Shown here: positions 1 through 13,000 of the stretch, one piece after another | Layout: the number at the start of each line of letters is the position of its first letter | How positions within the stretch are numbered: the first letter of the stretch is position 1 | DNA from: Glandiceps talaboti | Taxonomy: Eukaryota > Hemichordata > Enteropneusta > Spengelidae | DNA: 64,000 bases | Direction of reading: 5' to 3' | Assembly: GCF_964340395.1 (NCBI RefSeq) | Contig: NC_135550.1 | Span: 12,117,908-12,181,907, forward strand | Made by a program: the position numbers and the translations under genes | The notes under the pieces: model-generated | What the model was told of the DNA's origin: nothing | Databases searched by the model: none | Seen by the model: only the letters and a program-made list of their open reading frames with translations

Positions 1-1001
1 TAGAACATAGAAACAAAACACAAAATATTTTACTCAGACTGGTCACATTATTTCAATGGAAAAAGTGTATGTAAGAAGATTATGAAAGTTGACTACTATG
101 TCACTCTACTATGTCACTATACAAAATGAATACAGGTAAATACAACTGTTATCAAACAGTTACTGAAGTTATTACACATACCACTATTTAGTCTGATGGG
201 GCACCCTCACACACCAGTCAAGTCCGTAGAGCTGCTCGGTGAGGGCGGAGCAACATGCCGTATCTTATATCTAAGCCCTATCATGACATAGTAATTTATT
301 GTCATAAATTGTACCATAATATGCAAGTACAGTTGTACAACTTTGAACAGAAAATACAGGATTTATACCTATCTTGTTCTATGACTTGACAATGCACATC
401 TAATATGTGATTTGCTTCTACAGTGCTTGAAATATGAATCAAGGCATACAGAATCACATTCTCGCAAACCAGAGCTGTTATTTTTTTGCCTGTCGCCATT
501 AATACATAATTAACAACATCTTGTCTACAGCTAAGGGTGACCCTATTCTTTTTTTCTGTTTCTCAATACCCGACTGACCCAAATTTTCAGCTCCACCATC
601 AAAATAAACAAATATGTTTATTTGTGACTGCCCTTAATATTTTGTGGAACAGCGCCCTCTCTGGACTGTCGATGTCATCTACAGTCATGGTGGCGCTGAT
701 GACACTTGTTCACGAACAGAGCAATTCTTTCATGAAGGAAGTTATTCAAGTAGTAGGGCTGAGAACATGCCAATTGTGTAGAGAAGCTGGGAAAGGGCTT
801 GTTACCAGGAAACCAATAAAAAGAAGATAGCGAGGAGGAAAAGGAGATGCAAAGAAACATGAAGAAGATTTTTTTTCGACTTTTTTTTTTTTAAATCGAC
901 CGACCGACCCATAGTTGCCATGAAAAAGTAATGGAAACATAAAAAAATTTTGGGGTCACCCTAATATCAACACACTAATTAAAGTTAACAGACATACATA
1001 C
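1..1001. other. PHF10 intron sequence at window edge, with one MITE-like element
   Basis: No coding exon was recognised here. In PHF10 orientation this is the intron after the first PHD exon (donor GTATGT at 1001-996). It contains the 533-959 inverted-repeat element described separately. The remainder is unremarkable AT-rich DNA. Confidence 0.6.
535..959. mobile_element. Short element with AGGGTGACC terminal inverted repeats (MITE-like)
   Basis: The left end reads CTAAGGGTGACCC and the right end GGGGTCACCCTAA, which are reverse complements. The interior is non-coding and includes poly-T/poly-A runs and a GACCGACCGACCC stretch. A related left end (AAGGGTGACCGACCC) occurs near 34764. No transposase frame is visible, so this would be a non-autonomous DNA transposon. 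The superfamily is not assigned. Confidence 0.5.
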
Positions 1002-4000
1002 CACTATTATCACACTGGGAGCAGTGAACCAGGTCTTCAGACATGCCTTTCTTGTTAGATTCCTTGCCTTTCAAACAGATCCCACATATCGCATCGGGTA
1101 TATCTTTAGGCTGTTGATGTAAAAGGACAAGAAAAAATTACACTGCAAGCAGTTGTAGCTATTCATTTTCAGTGTATACACACAAAAAACTAAAAAAAAA
1201 GTTTAAATCACAGCCAACCATAGCTATCACCTGCACAAGGCAAAACACAAAATAATATAAAACAAAAAAGAAAAAGAAAGCATGCTTAGTTGTGAACATG
1301 TAGGATGAATGTGTGATGTATACTTGCAATGAAATCGACTCAGTGTTTTGGTGATCAACTAACAAAATTAACTAATACATTTAATATTATAATCAGATGA
1401 TATATGCGCCATTCATCATACTCTTGAGGTGAATTCAAAGTCCAACAAATGCACACAAGCATCAGACGTTGTCATTGACAAATATTCAAATAATTATGAT
1501 ATGTCCAACTCAAATGACATCACACCACTATGATATCATATCATGGCTGCCAGTAGTAGCTTTCATGCAACACATAAACTCACGCACATAAAATGTGTTT
1601 ATTACATACATAGTCTTGCAATGTACAATGTATGTGTGACATATAATACATCATAGTGAGGTCCTGTAATGATATGGTTCAAGGGTCATGGTACATTGAC
1701 ACAATGACATGAAGTTGATGAAGTGTAAAGGTGAAAGTTCAAAGGTTACTGAGTCAGAGTGGTTCAAGGGTTGCATGAGTTGGCATAATGACGTGAAAGT
1801 ACAAACTTTAGTGTGGAAGGGTATGAAGTAAATGTGACAGAAATGTTTGGTGGACAGGTAGTAACTGATGAATGACATACATTGTACAAAGGTTAAAGTT
1901 CAAAGCAATGTGGTTTATGGGTCACAAAAGTTGACATAAAAACTTGAAGCATCAGCTTTAGGGTGAGGGGATGGTACATTTGTATTAGCACAGACACACA
2001 AGAAAGTGTTTTGTTGTACAGGTCACAGATAATGACAAAGGTCAAAGGGTAAATGTACAGTAACCACTGGTGACACAAAGTGGAACATGTGCAGTGATAA
2101 TACAAAAGTTTTATGGAACAGCATGAAATACTTAAGTTTACAGAACTGGAATGGCTGAACATTATAGTGTAGAGGTTAAAGTTCAAAGGTTAAAAGTGGC
2201 AGGATGAAATGTCTATGATTAAATTGGAGAACAAAGGAAAGTGTGTAGGTTAATTGCATTAAAGATAATCAAGTCAGATGATTGAAGCTTTGCAGACTGA
2301 AACATATCAGATGATTGGAACTTCACAGAGACATGGTCACTGTGAGACATGTCAGATGATCATAGCTTTATACAGACTGTGGAAGATGTCAGATGATTGG
2401 AGCTTTGCACAGACTGTGAAACAAGTCAGATGATTGGAGCTTTGCACAGACTGTGAAACATGTCAGATGATTGGAGCTTTGCACAGACTATGAAACATGT
2501 CAGATGATTGGAGCTTTGCACAGACTGTGAAACATGTCAGATGATTGGAGCTTTGCACAGACTATGAAACATGTCAGATGATTGGAGCTTTGTACAGACT
2601 GTGAAACATGTCAGATGATTGGAGCTTTGCACAGACTTTGAAACATGTCAGATGATTGGAGCTTTGCACAGACTTTGAAACATGTCAGATGATTGGAGCT
2701 TTGCACAGACTATGAAACATGTCAGATGATTAGAGCTTTGCACAGACTGTGAAACATGTCAGATGATTGGAGCTTTGCACAGACTATGAAACATGTCAGA
2801 TGATTGGAGCTTTGCACAGACTTTGAAACATGTCAGATGATTGGAGCTTTGCACAGACTTTGAAACATGTCAGATGATTGGAGCTTTGCACAGACTTTGA
2901 AACATGTCAGATGATTGGAGCTTTGCACAGACTTTGAAACATGTCAGATGATTGGAGCTTTGCACAGACTATGAAACATGTCAGATGATTGGAGCTTTGT
3001 AAAGACTATGAAACATGTCAGATGATTGGAGCTTTGCACAGACTATGAAACATGTCAGATGATTGGAGCTTTGCATAAACTGAAACTGTGTGAAAGGTTT
3101 AGGGTGTTGGAAGTTACCTAATCTCAATACTGACTATGTGAAATATGCCAGGTCTATGGGAGTTAACCATGTTGTATGCACATTGTCTTTAAGTGTCAAG
3201 CGTCTGGAGGTTAACCAAAGAGTCAGGTGTTTAGAGGTTAACCAAAGAGTCAAGTGTTTGGAGGTTAACCAAAGAGTCAGATATTTGGCGGTTAAACATG
3301 TTGTATGCACACTGTCTTGAGGTGTCAAGTGTTTGGAGGTTAACTAAGGAGTCAAGTGTTTGGAGGTTAACCAAAGAGTCAGGTGTTTGGAAGTTAACCA
3401 AAGAGCAAGGTGGTTAAACATGTTGTATGCACACTGTCTTGAGGTGTCAAGCGTTTGGAGGTTACCAAAGGAGCCAAGTGTTTGGAGGTTAACCATGGTT
3501 CCAAATGTTTAGAGGTTACCAAGCCGAGCGTTTTGGGTTAAACATCTCACATACAACATGTCAGGTGTTTGGAGGTTAAGTAAGTTACACGCATGAGCAA
3601 ACAGTGTAAAGTTATCAAGTGTGGAGGCTAACTAAGGTGCCAAGTGTTTGGGCATTGACCAAGGTGCCAAGTGTCTGGAGGCTATACGTAACTTATGCAC
3701 ACTGTGTGAGGTGTAGAAAACGGTTGGAACTTTTATCAAATACAGACTATATATGAAATGTGTCAGATGTTTGGAGGTGAGAATTATTGAAAATACAGAC
3801 TATGTGAAGGATGTCATGATTTTTGAGGTTGACAACACTTAACACAGACTATGCAGTAAAAGTATGAGGTGTGAAAGAGAAAGATTAGGACACCTCTTTC
3901 TTCAATGTGTCCGCCTCCTTCTCCTCTGTCTCCTCCTCACCCTGCTCAGGAGGCTGTCATCACATTACAACAGCAATAGTTTTAAAAAGAGATAGAAGAG

Positions 4001-7000
4001 AGAAAGAGTCAGTACATAACCCTGGTCTACTGATGAAGTCAAGGTTAGTCTATACCTCTATCTAGTAGTGATGAAGTCAAGGTTAGTCTATACCTCTATC
4101 TAGTAGTGATGAAGGCAAGGTTAGTCTATACCTCTATCTAGTAGTGATGAAGTCAAGGTTAGTCTATACCTCTATCTAGTAGTGATGAAGTCAAGGTTAG
4201 TCTATACCTCTATCTAGTAGTGATGAAGGCAAGGTTAGTCTATACCTCTATCTAGTAGTGATGAAGGCAAGGTTAGTCTATACCTCTATCTAGTAGTGAT
4301 GAAGGCAAGGTTAGTCTATACCTCTATCTAGTAGTGATGAAGGCAAGGTTAGTCTATACCTCTATCTAGTAGTGATGAAGGCAAGGTTAGTCTATACCTC
4401 TATCTAGTAGTGATGAAGGCAAGGTTAGTCTATACCTCTATCTAGTAGTGATGAAGGCAAGGTTAGTCTATACCTCTATCTAGTAGTGATGAAATCAATG
4501 TTAGTCTATACCTCTATCTAGTAGTGATGAAGGCAAGGTTAGTCTATACCTCTATCTAGTAGTGATGAAGTCAAGGTTAGTCTATACCTCTATCTAGTAG
4601 TGATGAAGTCAAGGTTAGTCTATACCTCTATCTAGTAGTGATGAAGGCAAGGTTAGTCTATACCTCTATCTAGTAGTGATGAAGTCAAGGTTAGTCTATA
4701 CCTCTATCTAGTAGTGATGAAGGCAAGGTTAGTCTATACCTCTATCTAGTAGTGATGAAGACAAGGTTAGTCTATACCTCTATCTAGTAGTGATGAAGTC
4801 AAGGTTAGTCTATACCTCTATCTAGTAGTGATGAAGGCAAGGTTAGTCTATACCTCTATCTAGTAGTGATGAAGGCAAGGTTAGTCTATACCTCTGTCTA
4901 TTGATGAAATCAATGTTAGTCTATACTTCAGTACACAACCCTGGTCTACTGATGAAGGCAAGGTTAGTCAATACCTCTATCTAGTAGTGATGAAGTCAAG
5001 GTTAGTCTATACCTCTGTCTATTGATGAAATCAATGTTAGTCTATACTTCAGTACACAACCCTGGTCTACTGATGAAGGCAAGGTTAGTCAATACCTCTA
5101 TCTAGTAGTGATGAAGTTAAGGTTAGTCTATACCTCTGTCTATTGATGAAATCAATGTTAGTCTATACTTCAGTACACAACCCTGGTCTACTGATGAAGA
5201 CAAGGTTAGTCTATACCTCTATCTAGTAGTGATGAAGTCAAGGTTAGTCTATACCTCTGTCTAGTAGTGATGAAGGCAAGGTTAGTCTATACCTCTATCT
5301 AGTAGTGATGAAGGCAAGGTTAGTCTATACCTCTATCTAGTAGTGATGAAGTCAAGGTTAGTCTATACCTCTATCTAGTAGTGATGAAGTCAAGGTTAGT
5401 CTATACCTCTATCTAGTAGTGATGAAGGCAAGGTTAGTCTATACCTCTATCTAGTAGTGATGAAGTCAAGGTTAGTCTATACCTCTATCTAGTAGTGATG
5501 AAGTCAAGGTTAGTCTATACTTCAGTACACAACCCTGGTCTACTGATGAAGGCAAGGTTAGTCTATACCTCTATCTAGTAGTGATGAAGTCAAGGTTAGT
5601 CTATACCTCTGTCTATTGATGAAGGCAAGGTTAGTCTATACCTCTATCTAGTAGTGATGAAGTCAAGGTTAGTCTATACCTCTGTCTATTGATGAAATCA
5701 ATGTTAGTCTATACTTCAGTACACAACCCTGGTCTACTGATGAAGGCAAGGTTAGTCTATACCTCTATCTAGTAGTGATGAAGTCAAGGTTAGTCTATAC
5801 CTCTGTCTATTGATGAAATCAATGTTAGTCTATACTTCAGTACACAACCCTGGTCTACTGATGAAGGCAAGGTTAGTCTATACCTCTGTCTATTGATGAA
5901 ATCAATGTTAGTCTATACTTCAGTACACAACCCTGGTCTACTGATGAAGGCAAGGTTAGTCTATACCTCTATCTAGTAGTGATGAAGGCAAGGTTAGTCT
6001 ATACCTCTATCTAGTAGTGATGAAGTCAAGGTTAGTCTATACCTCTATCTAGTAGTGATGAAGTCAAGGTTAGTCTATACCTCTATCTAGTAGTGATGAA
6101 GGCAAGGTTAGTCTATACCTCTATCTAGTAGTGATGAAGTCAAGGTTAGTCTATACCTCTATCTAGTAGTGATGAAGGCAAGGTTAGTCTATACCTCTAT
6201 CTAGTAGTGATGAAGGCAAGGTTAGTCTATACCTCTATCTAGTAGTGATGAAGTCAAGGTTAGTCTATACCTCTATCTAGTAGTGATGAAGTCAAGGTTA
6301 GTCTATACCTCTATCTAGTAGTGATGAAGTCAAGGTTAGTCTATACCTCTATCTAGTAGTGATGAAGTCAAGGTTAGTCTATACCTCTATCTAGTAGTGA
6401 TGAAGTCAAGGTTAGTCTATACCTCTATCTAGTAGTGATGAAGGCAAGGTTAGTCTATACCTCTATCTAGTAGTGATGAAGTCAAGGTTAGTCTATACCT
6501 CTATCTAGTACTGATGAAGGCAAGGTTAGTCTATACCTCTATCTAGTAGTGATGAAGTCAAGGTTAGTCTATACCTCTATCTAGTACTGATAAAGGCAAG
6601 GTTAGTCTATACCTCTATCTAGTAGTGATGAAGTCAAGGTTAGTCTATACCTCTGTCTATTGATGAAATCAATGTTAGTCTACACTCCAGTATACAACCC
6701 TGATCTATTTATGAAGTCAAAGATATATATATATATACTCAAGTATATATTTTCAATCTGTTGATGAAATGAGATTAGTATATACTTCATTGTGATAGAG
6801 ACATGAAATATCAATTTATTGCTATCACTGGACACTGTCCCGTATTAATAAATGTGAACAATACATTCAATTCAATAGAGTGTGCACAGTCATCATCGTT
6901 TTTTTAACTGCAATGGTGTTGAGCCTATCGTGTACCCTTGCGCATGGAGTCTGTTATTGGTTGGCGACAATACGCCTACCTTGTACCCCCTAGTAGGGTA

Positions 7001-10000
7001 TTTGTTATTGGGTTGATGACAATAAGTTTACCTGGTACCCTCTAGTAGGGTATTTGTTATTGGCTGACGACAATACGCCTACCTGGTACCCTTTTAGTAG
7101 GGTATTTGCTATTGGTCTAAAGACAGCAAGCCTTCCGTGTACCCCTTAGTTGGGTATTTATTATTAGTCTAATAACAATAAGCCTACCTTGTATCCCTTA
7201 GTTGGGTGTTTGTTTTTATTATTGGTCTTACTAGCTGCTCTTTCGGTGTTTGATTCTGAACTGGTGCTTCCACTCTCACTCTCACTGCTACTGTCTGACC
7301 CTGAGTCACTTGATTCACTCACCTGTAAACAATGAAAAAAAAAAAAAACACACGAGAAAGATAAAATACTGTTAACATCAAGTAGTGGTCTGTATGAGAA
7401 GATTACTATCAGTGACAATCAATGTTTTCACTCCTACTCATAGGAGTTAACAACTTGAACAGGTCATCAAGATTTGCCACTTTGCCTGCCACCATTAGAC
7501 GAGCATTTACGTTGGTTGCCTACTTCGCTGTGACTGATTGGTCACCTACCGTAAGGTACTTGCATTGCAACTGCTGCTACCATAAGAAAGCTTTTATAAT
7601 TTGTCACCAACTTTGCTTTGATTGCCATCAAGAGATGACTGTTCTGATTCGTCACCTAAAGAAGGTTACTTATACTTGCACTTCAATTGCCACTAAGAGA
7701 CAACTGTTCTGATTGGTCACCTGAATAATGATACTCACACTTTGACTGCCTGCAAGAGACGACAGCTCTGATTCGTCATCTTCAATAGTTGCTGGCAGTT
7801 GACTGGGTGACAGAGGTGGTCCATAGAGAGAGGTATTGAGTGGAAAATAATTCAGTTCAGCTGCAGTATATCTGAAATACGGAAGATGAGATAAACGTTG
7901 CAGTAGGTCAAGAAGGTCAAAATTACCACTAATCTTAAACATGGGAAAAAAAATGTTTTAGAGGAGGTACTGACTTACCTTTTGTAGTGATTCTGAAATT
8001 GGCCAGGTAGAAGTGCAACAGGATAAGACTCAACTTTAGTTGCTTCTTTTGGTAAGGTAAACATTGAACCCCTGGGAACTTGTGCTATCTGAAGACAGAA
8101 ATACAAGGGTTTAGAATTTGGTACGGTAAACATTGAACCCCTTAGAACTTGTGCTATCTGAAGACAGAAATACACAGGTTAACACTTTGGTGCTGTATCA
8201 TACAATCACACAGTTAGTTGTCTGAAACACAGTACAAAACAGTAAACTACAAGCTACAACTCTCATTTTGTCAAAATATAATAAAAACTGTGATTTTGAG
8301 AGTGAGTCATGAAAACCCAGCAACAGGTAGATACTGTATATTAAGAAAACACATACTAAATAAGTGACACAAAATGAGAGTCTCTGACGTTTTGCAAAAA
8401 AAATTGAAAACTGACTTACTGAGGTCTGCATGTCATAGTATGCTTGTCTTTCTTCTTTCCTATCTCGATTAAACAACATATTATATTCTGATGCTTGTTT
8501 CACTGCTTTCTTGATGTATTCTTTGATTTTACCCGCATCAACAGCTGGCTGAAATACACCATCACAGTAACAATGAAATTAACGACAACAAACAAATAAT
8601 AATAATGAAATTGGTGACTATTGCGACTATTATCATGAGAGTAACAATGAAATACTTAGAGACAACAAACAAATAATAATGATGAAATTGGTGACCATGG
8701 TGACTATTACCATGACAGTGACAATATGATGTAGTGTGATGCACCCTGAGTACTCCTAGTACAGTTGCACACAAGCTGTCATGGATCAGATTCTCTTATT
8801 ATTAGTTATATTCAATGACAGCTACAATGTTTTCTGCTGCACTGTACGGCCACAGACAGCACTGCAAGTACTCCGACATACATATACCCCGAGTACGCCA
8901 CACTAGCAGTCACACATCATGGGGCCCTGTCATGTACTTTCCAAACATATATGACCATACTAATGGGGGTGCCTGACCTGGGTCACCTTTACATCCAAGA
9001 TGGCGTCCAATATTTACTACGACCACAGTGAATACCGTACAATTGTTGTAAAATAAAACAGTTTAGAGTAAAAAACTCACCACTTCATACTCTTTATGTT
9101 TATCTTTTATACTCTGTCTTTCCCTCTCATGTAACACTGCTGCATATTCTTTATATTTATCAGGATAATCCTTGGCCATCAGGTCCAACACTTCGTCCGT
9201 TTTTAACGCAGTAAGACCTGAAATCATTAAAAAAATAATATGAAATACCAATTTATAAACTTCCAAAATACTGAATGTGAAAGCCATCACTTTGAACATT
9301 GGAAACTGAACTTTCAGCTAACTTTTAAAGATAGACAATACTAAAACGATTGTTGTAACATTTGACAGAAACTATTGAATGGATGGTAATTATACTCTTA
9401 CTCTCAGTCAGGTGGCATTTCTGATGATGTTCATAATCTTGCAATGTACATTTTTGTGGACTTTCACTATTTACACTATTTTGATTACAAGGTTATCATA
9501 TCCACACAACAAACACATTGCTATCATTAACTTGTGTTATCTACCACATGCAATAACAATAATTTTAGTGTGTGTATCTATCTTTGTACGTCACAAGCTG
9601 ATTTCTGCAGAGGTAGCTGTACAATGTAACTATTTTTATACTAAAAGTTACATTCTTGCTTAATAGTGTAATGATTGTTGAGTTTCATTTTTATGCTAAG
9701 AACATATTTTCTTCAGTAATTCTAAAAATGTTCTTCAAACACCAACAACTTATTTCTAAGTACAATTTTTTACCAGAATCCCACAACTTGAATGTTTGCC
9801 ACTACATCCAATAATGGTATAATGGTTACCTCAACCGCTTATCACAATTCCACACTACTATTATATCTATTAAAGTCTTACCCAAATTGACCTGCATCTC
9901 TGTCACTGCTCCTTTTTCTCTGAGAAAATTCCTTTCTTTCATGTCAAGTTCTCTTCTTTCTAAATCTATGGTACATAGGTAGATAAATGGGCATAAGAAT

Positions 10001-13000
10001 TGTATTAAGGGTTGATCACGATTTGACAATGCTCTGGGGAAAATAAAATACTGTTGATTTCTTTGAAAACAAGAGAGTGAACCCCAACATTTCATTTATT
10101 ACCATATTTCAAAAGGGCTTGGAACTACCTTTCATATAGAAAAGTTTGGCGGGATGTGAGTAGTTTGTCATTTTAAGAGAAATTGGTCCCTGAGGCGCAT
10201 TCAACCGTCAAATACAAATATGAACATGAAATATGGCTTATAATTTACATTTGATATAGCTTCACTGTTGCACTTCTGTAACATGGATTAAAACCATTGG
10301 ATTCTATTGAAGGAGCGTGTGAAAATGTGATAACAAAGCCAATACAGCAGGTAACCTACTTGGTCAAAGCCAAGGGAAACATTTAACAATAATGAAACAA
10401 GATGCATATAAACTACTACAGTATGGATATCAGTTATGATTTGTGAGGTAAACAGAATGACTATGGAGGTAAATAATAACATGGCTATATAACTCTAAGA
10501 GAGTAATTGTATGAATGAAGAAAAATCAATGGGGACAGTGAAAATAACACAGGGTGCATGACCAATAACAGCAGGGTACAAAATATCAAAGCAGGGTACT
10601 GAGCCCTACTGTAATCCCTCATGGAGAACACTGAGTTTCTGGCTGATTTGTCACCGGACTGCCAAAGTCTGAAGAATGATGGTGGCAAAAATATTTAAAA
10701 AAAACAACAAACCTGGATATTTCCTCTTGAAAGATTTAACAACCAAAAATTCACTGACTTGTTCTTGCAGCATATACATTTCACCATCTTTACAATTTGA
10801 AGGCCATTGATATTCATACAGGCTTTCAGCTGGGAAGAAGGATTCACTACAGAAATGAAAACACAAATAGTTGAAGTAATCAGTGCGGGGAGCTACTAGT
10901 GTACCCCAACTATATTGCATTCTGGGATTTTACTTTGCTCTGCATGTACCGCTTGTAATACTATCAATGTAAAGTGTGTATTGTAGTGTGCTCAAACTCA
11001 AACACAAACTGATCGGTTGCCATCGGGAGTGATAATACCACATCAGAGTTAACACCATGTCAGACTATTTGACTATATTCAAATGAAGTCATTGATATGT
11101 AAATGTGCATTCCTTACTCAAATGAACACCAGAGTTAACATCAACATTTTTGCTGTCTATAGATGGAGTTATTGACTTTAAATGTGCTGTATTGAAGTAC
11201 CTAGTACATTGTAAGTAGTAAGTAGTTGTATGTGTACCTTAATATCCGGCAATGTACTATAAAATAACTCTTTCTACAACCATACCAGGACTACTGTAAT
11301 CAGCACTGACAGGAAAACGCTGTACTTACTTGATCACTTCATCACCAACATCACTACTTTTGTTGCTGTCACGTGACCCTGCTCTGCGACGCTTTGCTGG
11401 TCGAGAAGCAGCACTTGCAGATACATCATCACTAGAATCCATGGAGTCTTTTTCCTGTTGATGAAAATCACACAATTGATAGACAGGGTATGTATGTACG
11501 TCAAAGTGCAGAGAAGTCAACCAATCTGATTAACACCTTATGAAGGGGGAGACTCCTTTGTTTACACACTGTATTGCTTGTCTTGAACTTGGCCACAGTG
11601 TTGGTAGTAAGTTAGAAATTTCCATTAATTTAAAAACAGGACCCAATTAATTAAGACACATGGGTGCCAGTGTGGTGATACTAGTGGAATTTGCAAGGGT
11701 GATTGCAGTGTTCTCTGCAGCTGTGCTTTCAAGAGCGTAGAGTGAATGTGTAGCAGAAAACATTGCAAGTATAGCCATGTACATGTACATGTACTGTGAC
11801 TTGCACTTGTACAGCTGCACACTTACCACTATCACTCTTTTATCATTGACCAGGTTCATTAAATTATTAGTAGCTCGTGAAGCGGCTGCGTAGTGGCTCA
11901 ATGACTAGTTTGAATGCGCTTCCTATATACTAAGCAAAGTTTTTATGGTGGTTTTACCCAAGGATGCATTGCAGCGCAGTGACTATGCATGCGCATTCCA
12001 TATATACTATGCCTAGTACTATACTATGGGCATCTATACTATCACTGTGAGGCAGCCAGTCGCGGTCAAAATCGACCCTGTGCGAGCTTATGGGCTTTGC
12101 CTAGTTGTTGTGATATTATATTTTTACTCCAAAATGCCAAACTGTATATTGAATGATTATGCACTTATTTGTATACTTTTATGAAAAAATTTTTGTGCAC
12201 ACTGCCGCCCTTGATGAACATAATCATATGTACAAAGGAATGTATGTAATGATCTTAGATATAATGGCATGCTATCATCTAATACTGACACCACTCACTC
12301 TTCCTTGTCTGTGGTTAAACAGAACAGACTACTACCATTAGATTAATGGACCTCAGTTGTCTGGGTGTGAAACATCCAGTATCATCTAGCCTTGATACTA
12401 AGACAAACATTTGAACATTACAATATAACAAATCCTGTACAAAATGAAGAGGTTTTGTTTTTAAAAACATCTACATTTTGTATATTAAAAACATTTTAAC
12501 TTACACCATCAAAGAATTTGTTTGAGTCGATCGACAACTCATCATACAACAAAAAGCTGAAATTATAACTACACTCGGGTATACACATTAAAACATAACT
12601 CATATCCAATGATGAAAATATGACATACTCAAAAGATATGGATATTACACAGGGTACATAGTTATATTTATAACATGGAAGTATACCATGCTTATAACAA
12701 TAGGATTTTAAAATATCACAATTCGGCCAATACATTTAATACCGATACTTGACCTTCTATTCATATATATAGAATACGGTTTTTACTGCAAAATATTGTC
12801 GGAACAGATCGACAATCTCGTATCAGTTATTATTTTTATGGACAAAATATCCAATCTTATATCAATTACATTTACAATACAAAATTGTAACGCAACGTTA
12901 TACGCCTCAAAGACTTCGTGTAACTGAAATTCGGGTTGGTGGGTGCACGAGTGGAGCTTCAATTAGACATTAAAACATATCGTATCGTTCTGCATGTAAC

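Noticed and set aside
200-262. GC-richer stretch with a possible stem (CACCCTCAC / GGTGAGGG), tRNA-like at first glance
   Set aside because: No tRNA cloverleaf, A-box or B-box pattern could be fitted.
3090-3328. Open frames with repeated RCLEVNQRV / LTLWLTSKH
   Set aside because: These are read-through of the minisatellite on both strands, not genes.
2260-6720. CRISPR-like regular repeats
   Set aside because: Units are contiguous tandem repeats without unique spacers, in a eukaryotic intron.
9379-9663. Plus-strand 94-codon frame with hydrophobic segments, resembling a small membrane protein
   Set aside because: It lies in a PHF10 intron on the opposite strand, with no recognisable homology, splice context or conserved motif. 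AT-rich intron sequence easily yields such frames.
11625-11901. Minus-strand frame with a GTAAGT-like donor
   Set aside because: It overlaps a diverged foldback repeat and has no homology to PHF10.
12496-12735. Minus-strand frame ending in a GTAAGT donor, possible extra PHF10 exon
   Set aside because: Using the best acceptor (TTTCAG), the frame needed to join exon 1 hits a stop, and exon 1 to exon 11454 already joins in phase. An alternative first exon cannot be excluded.
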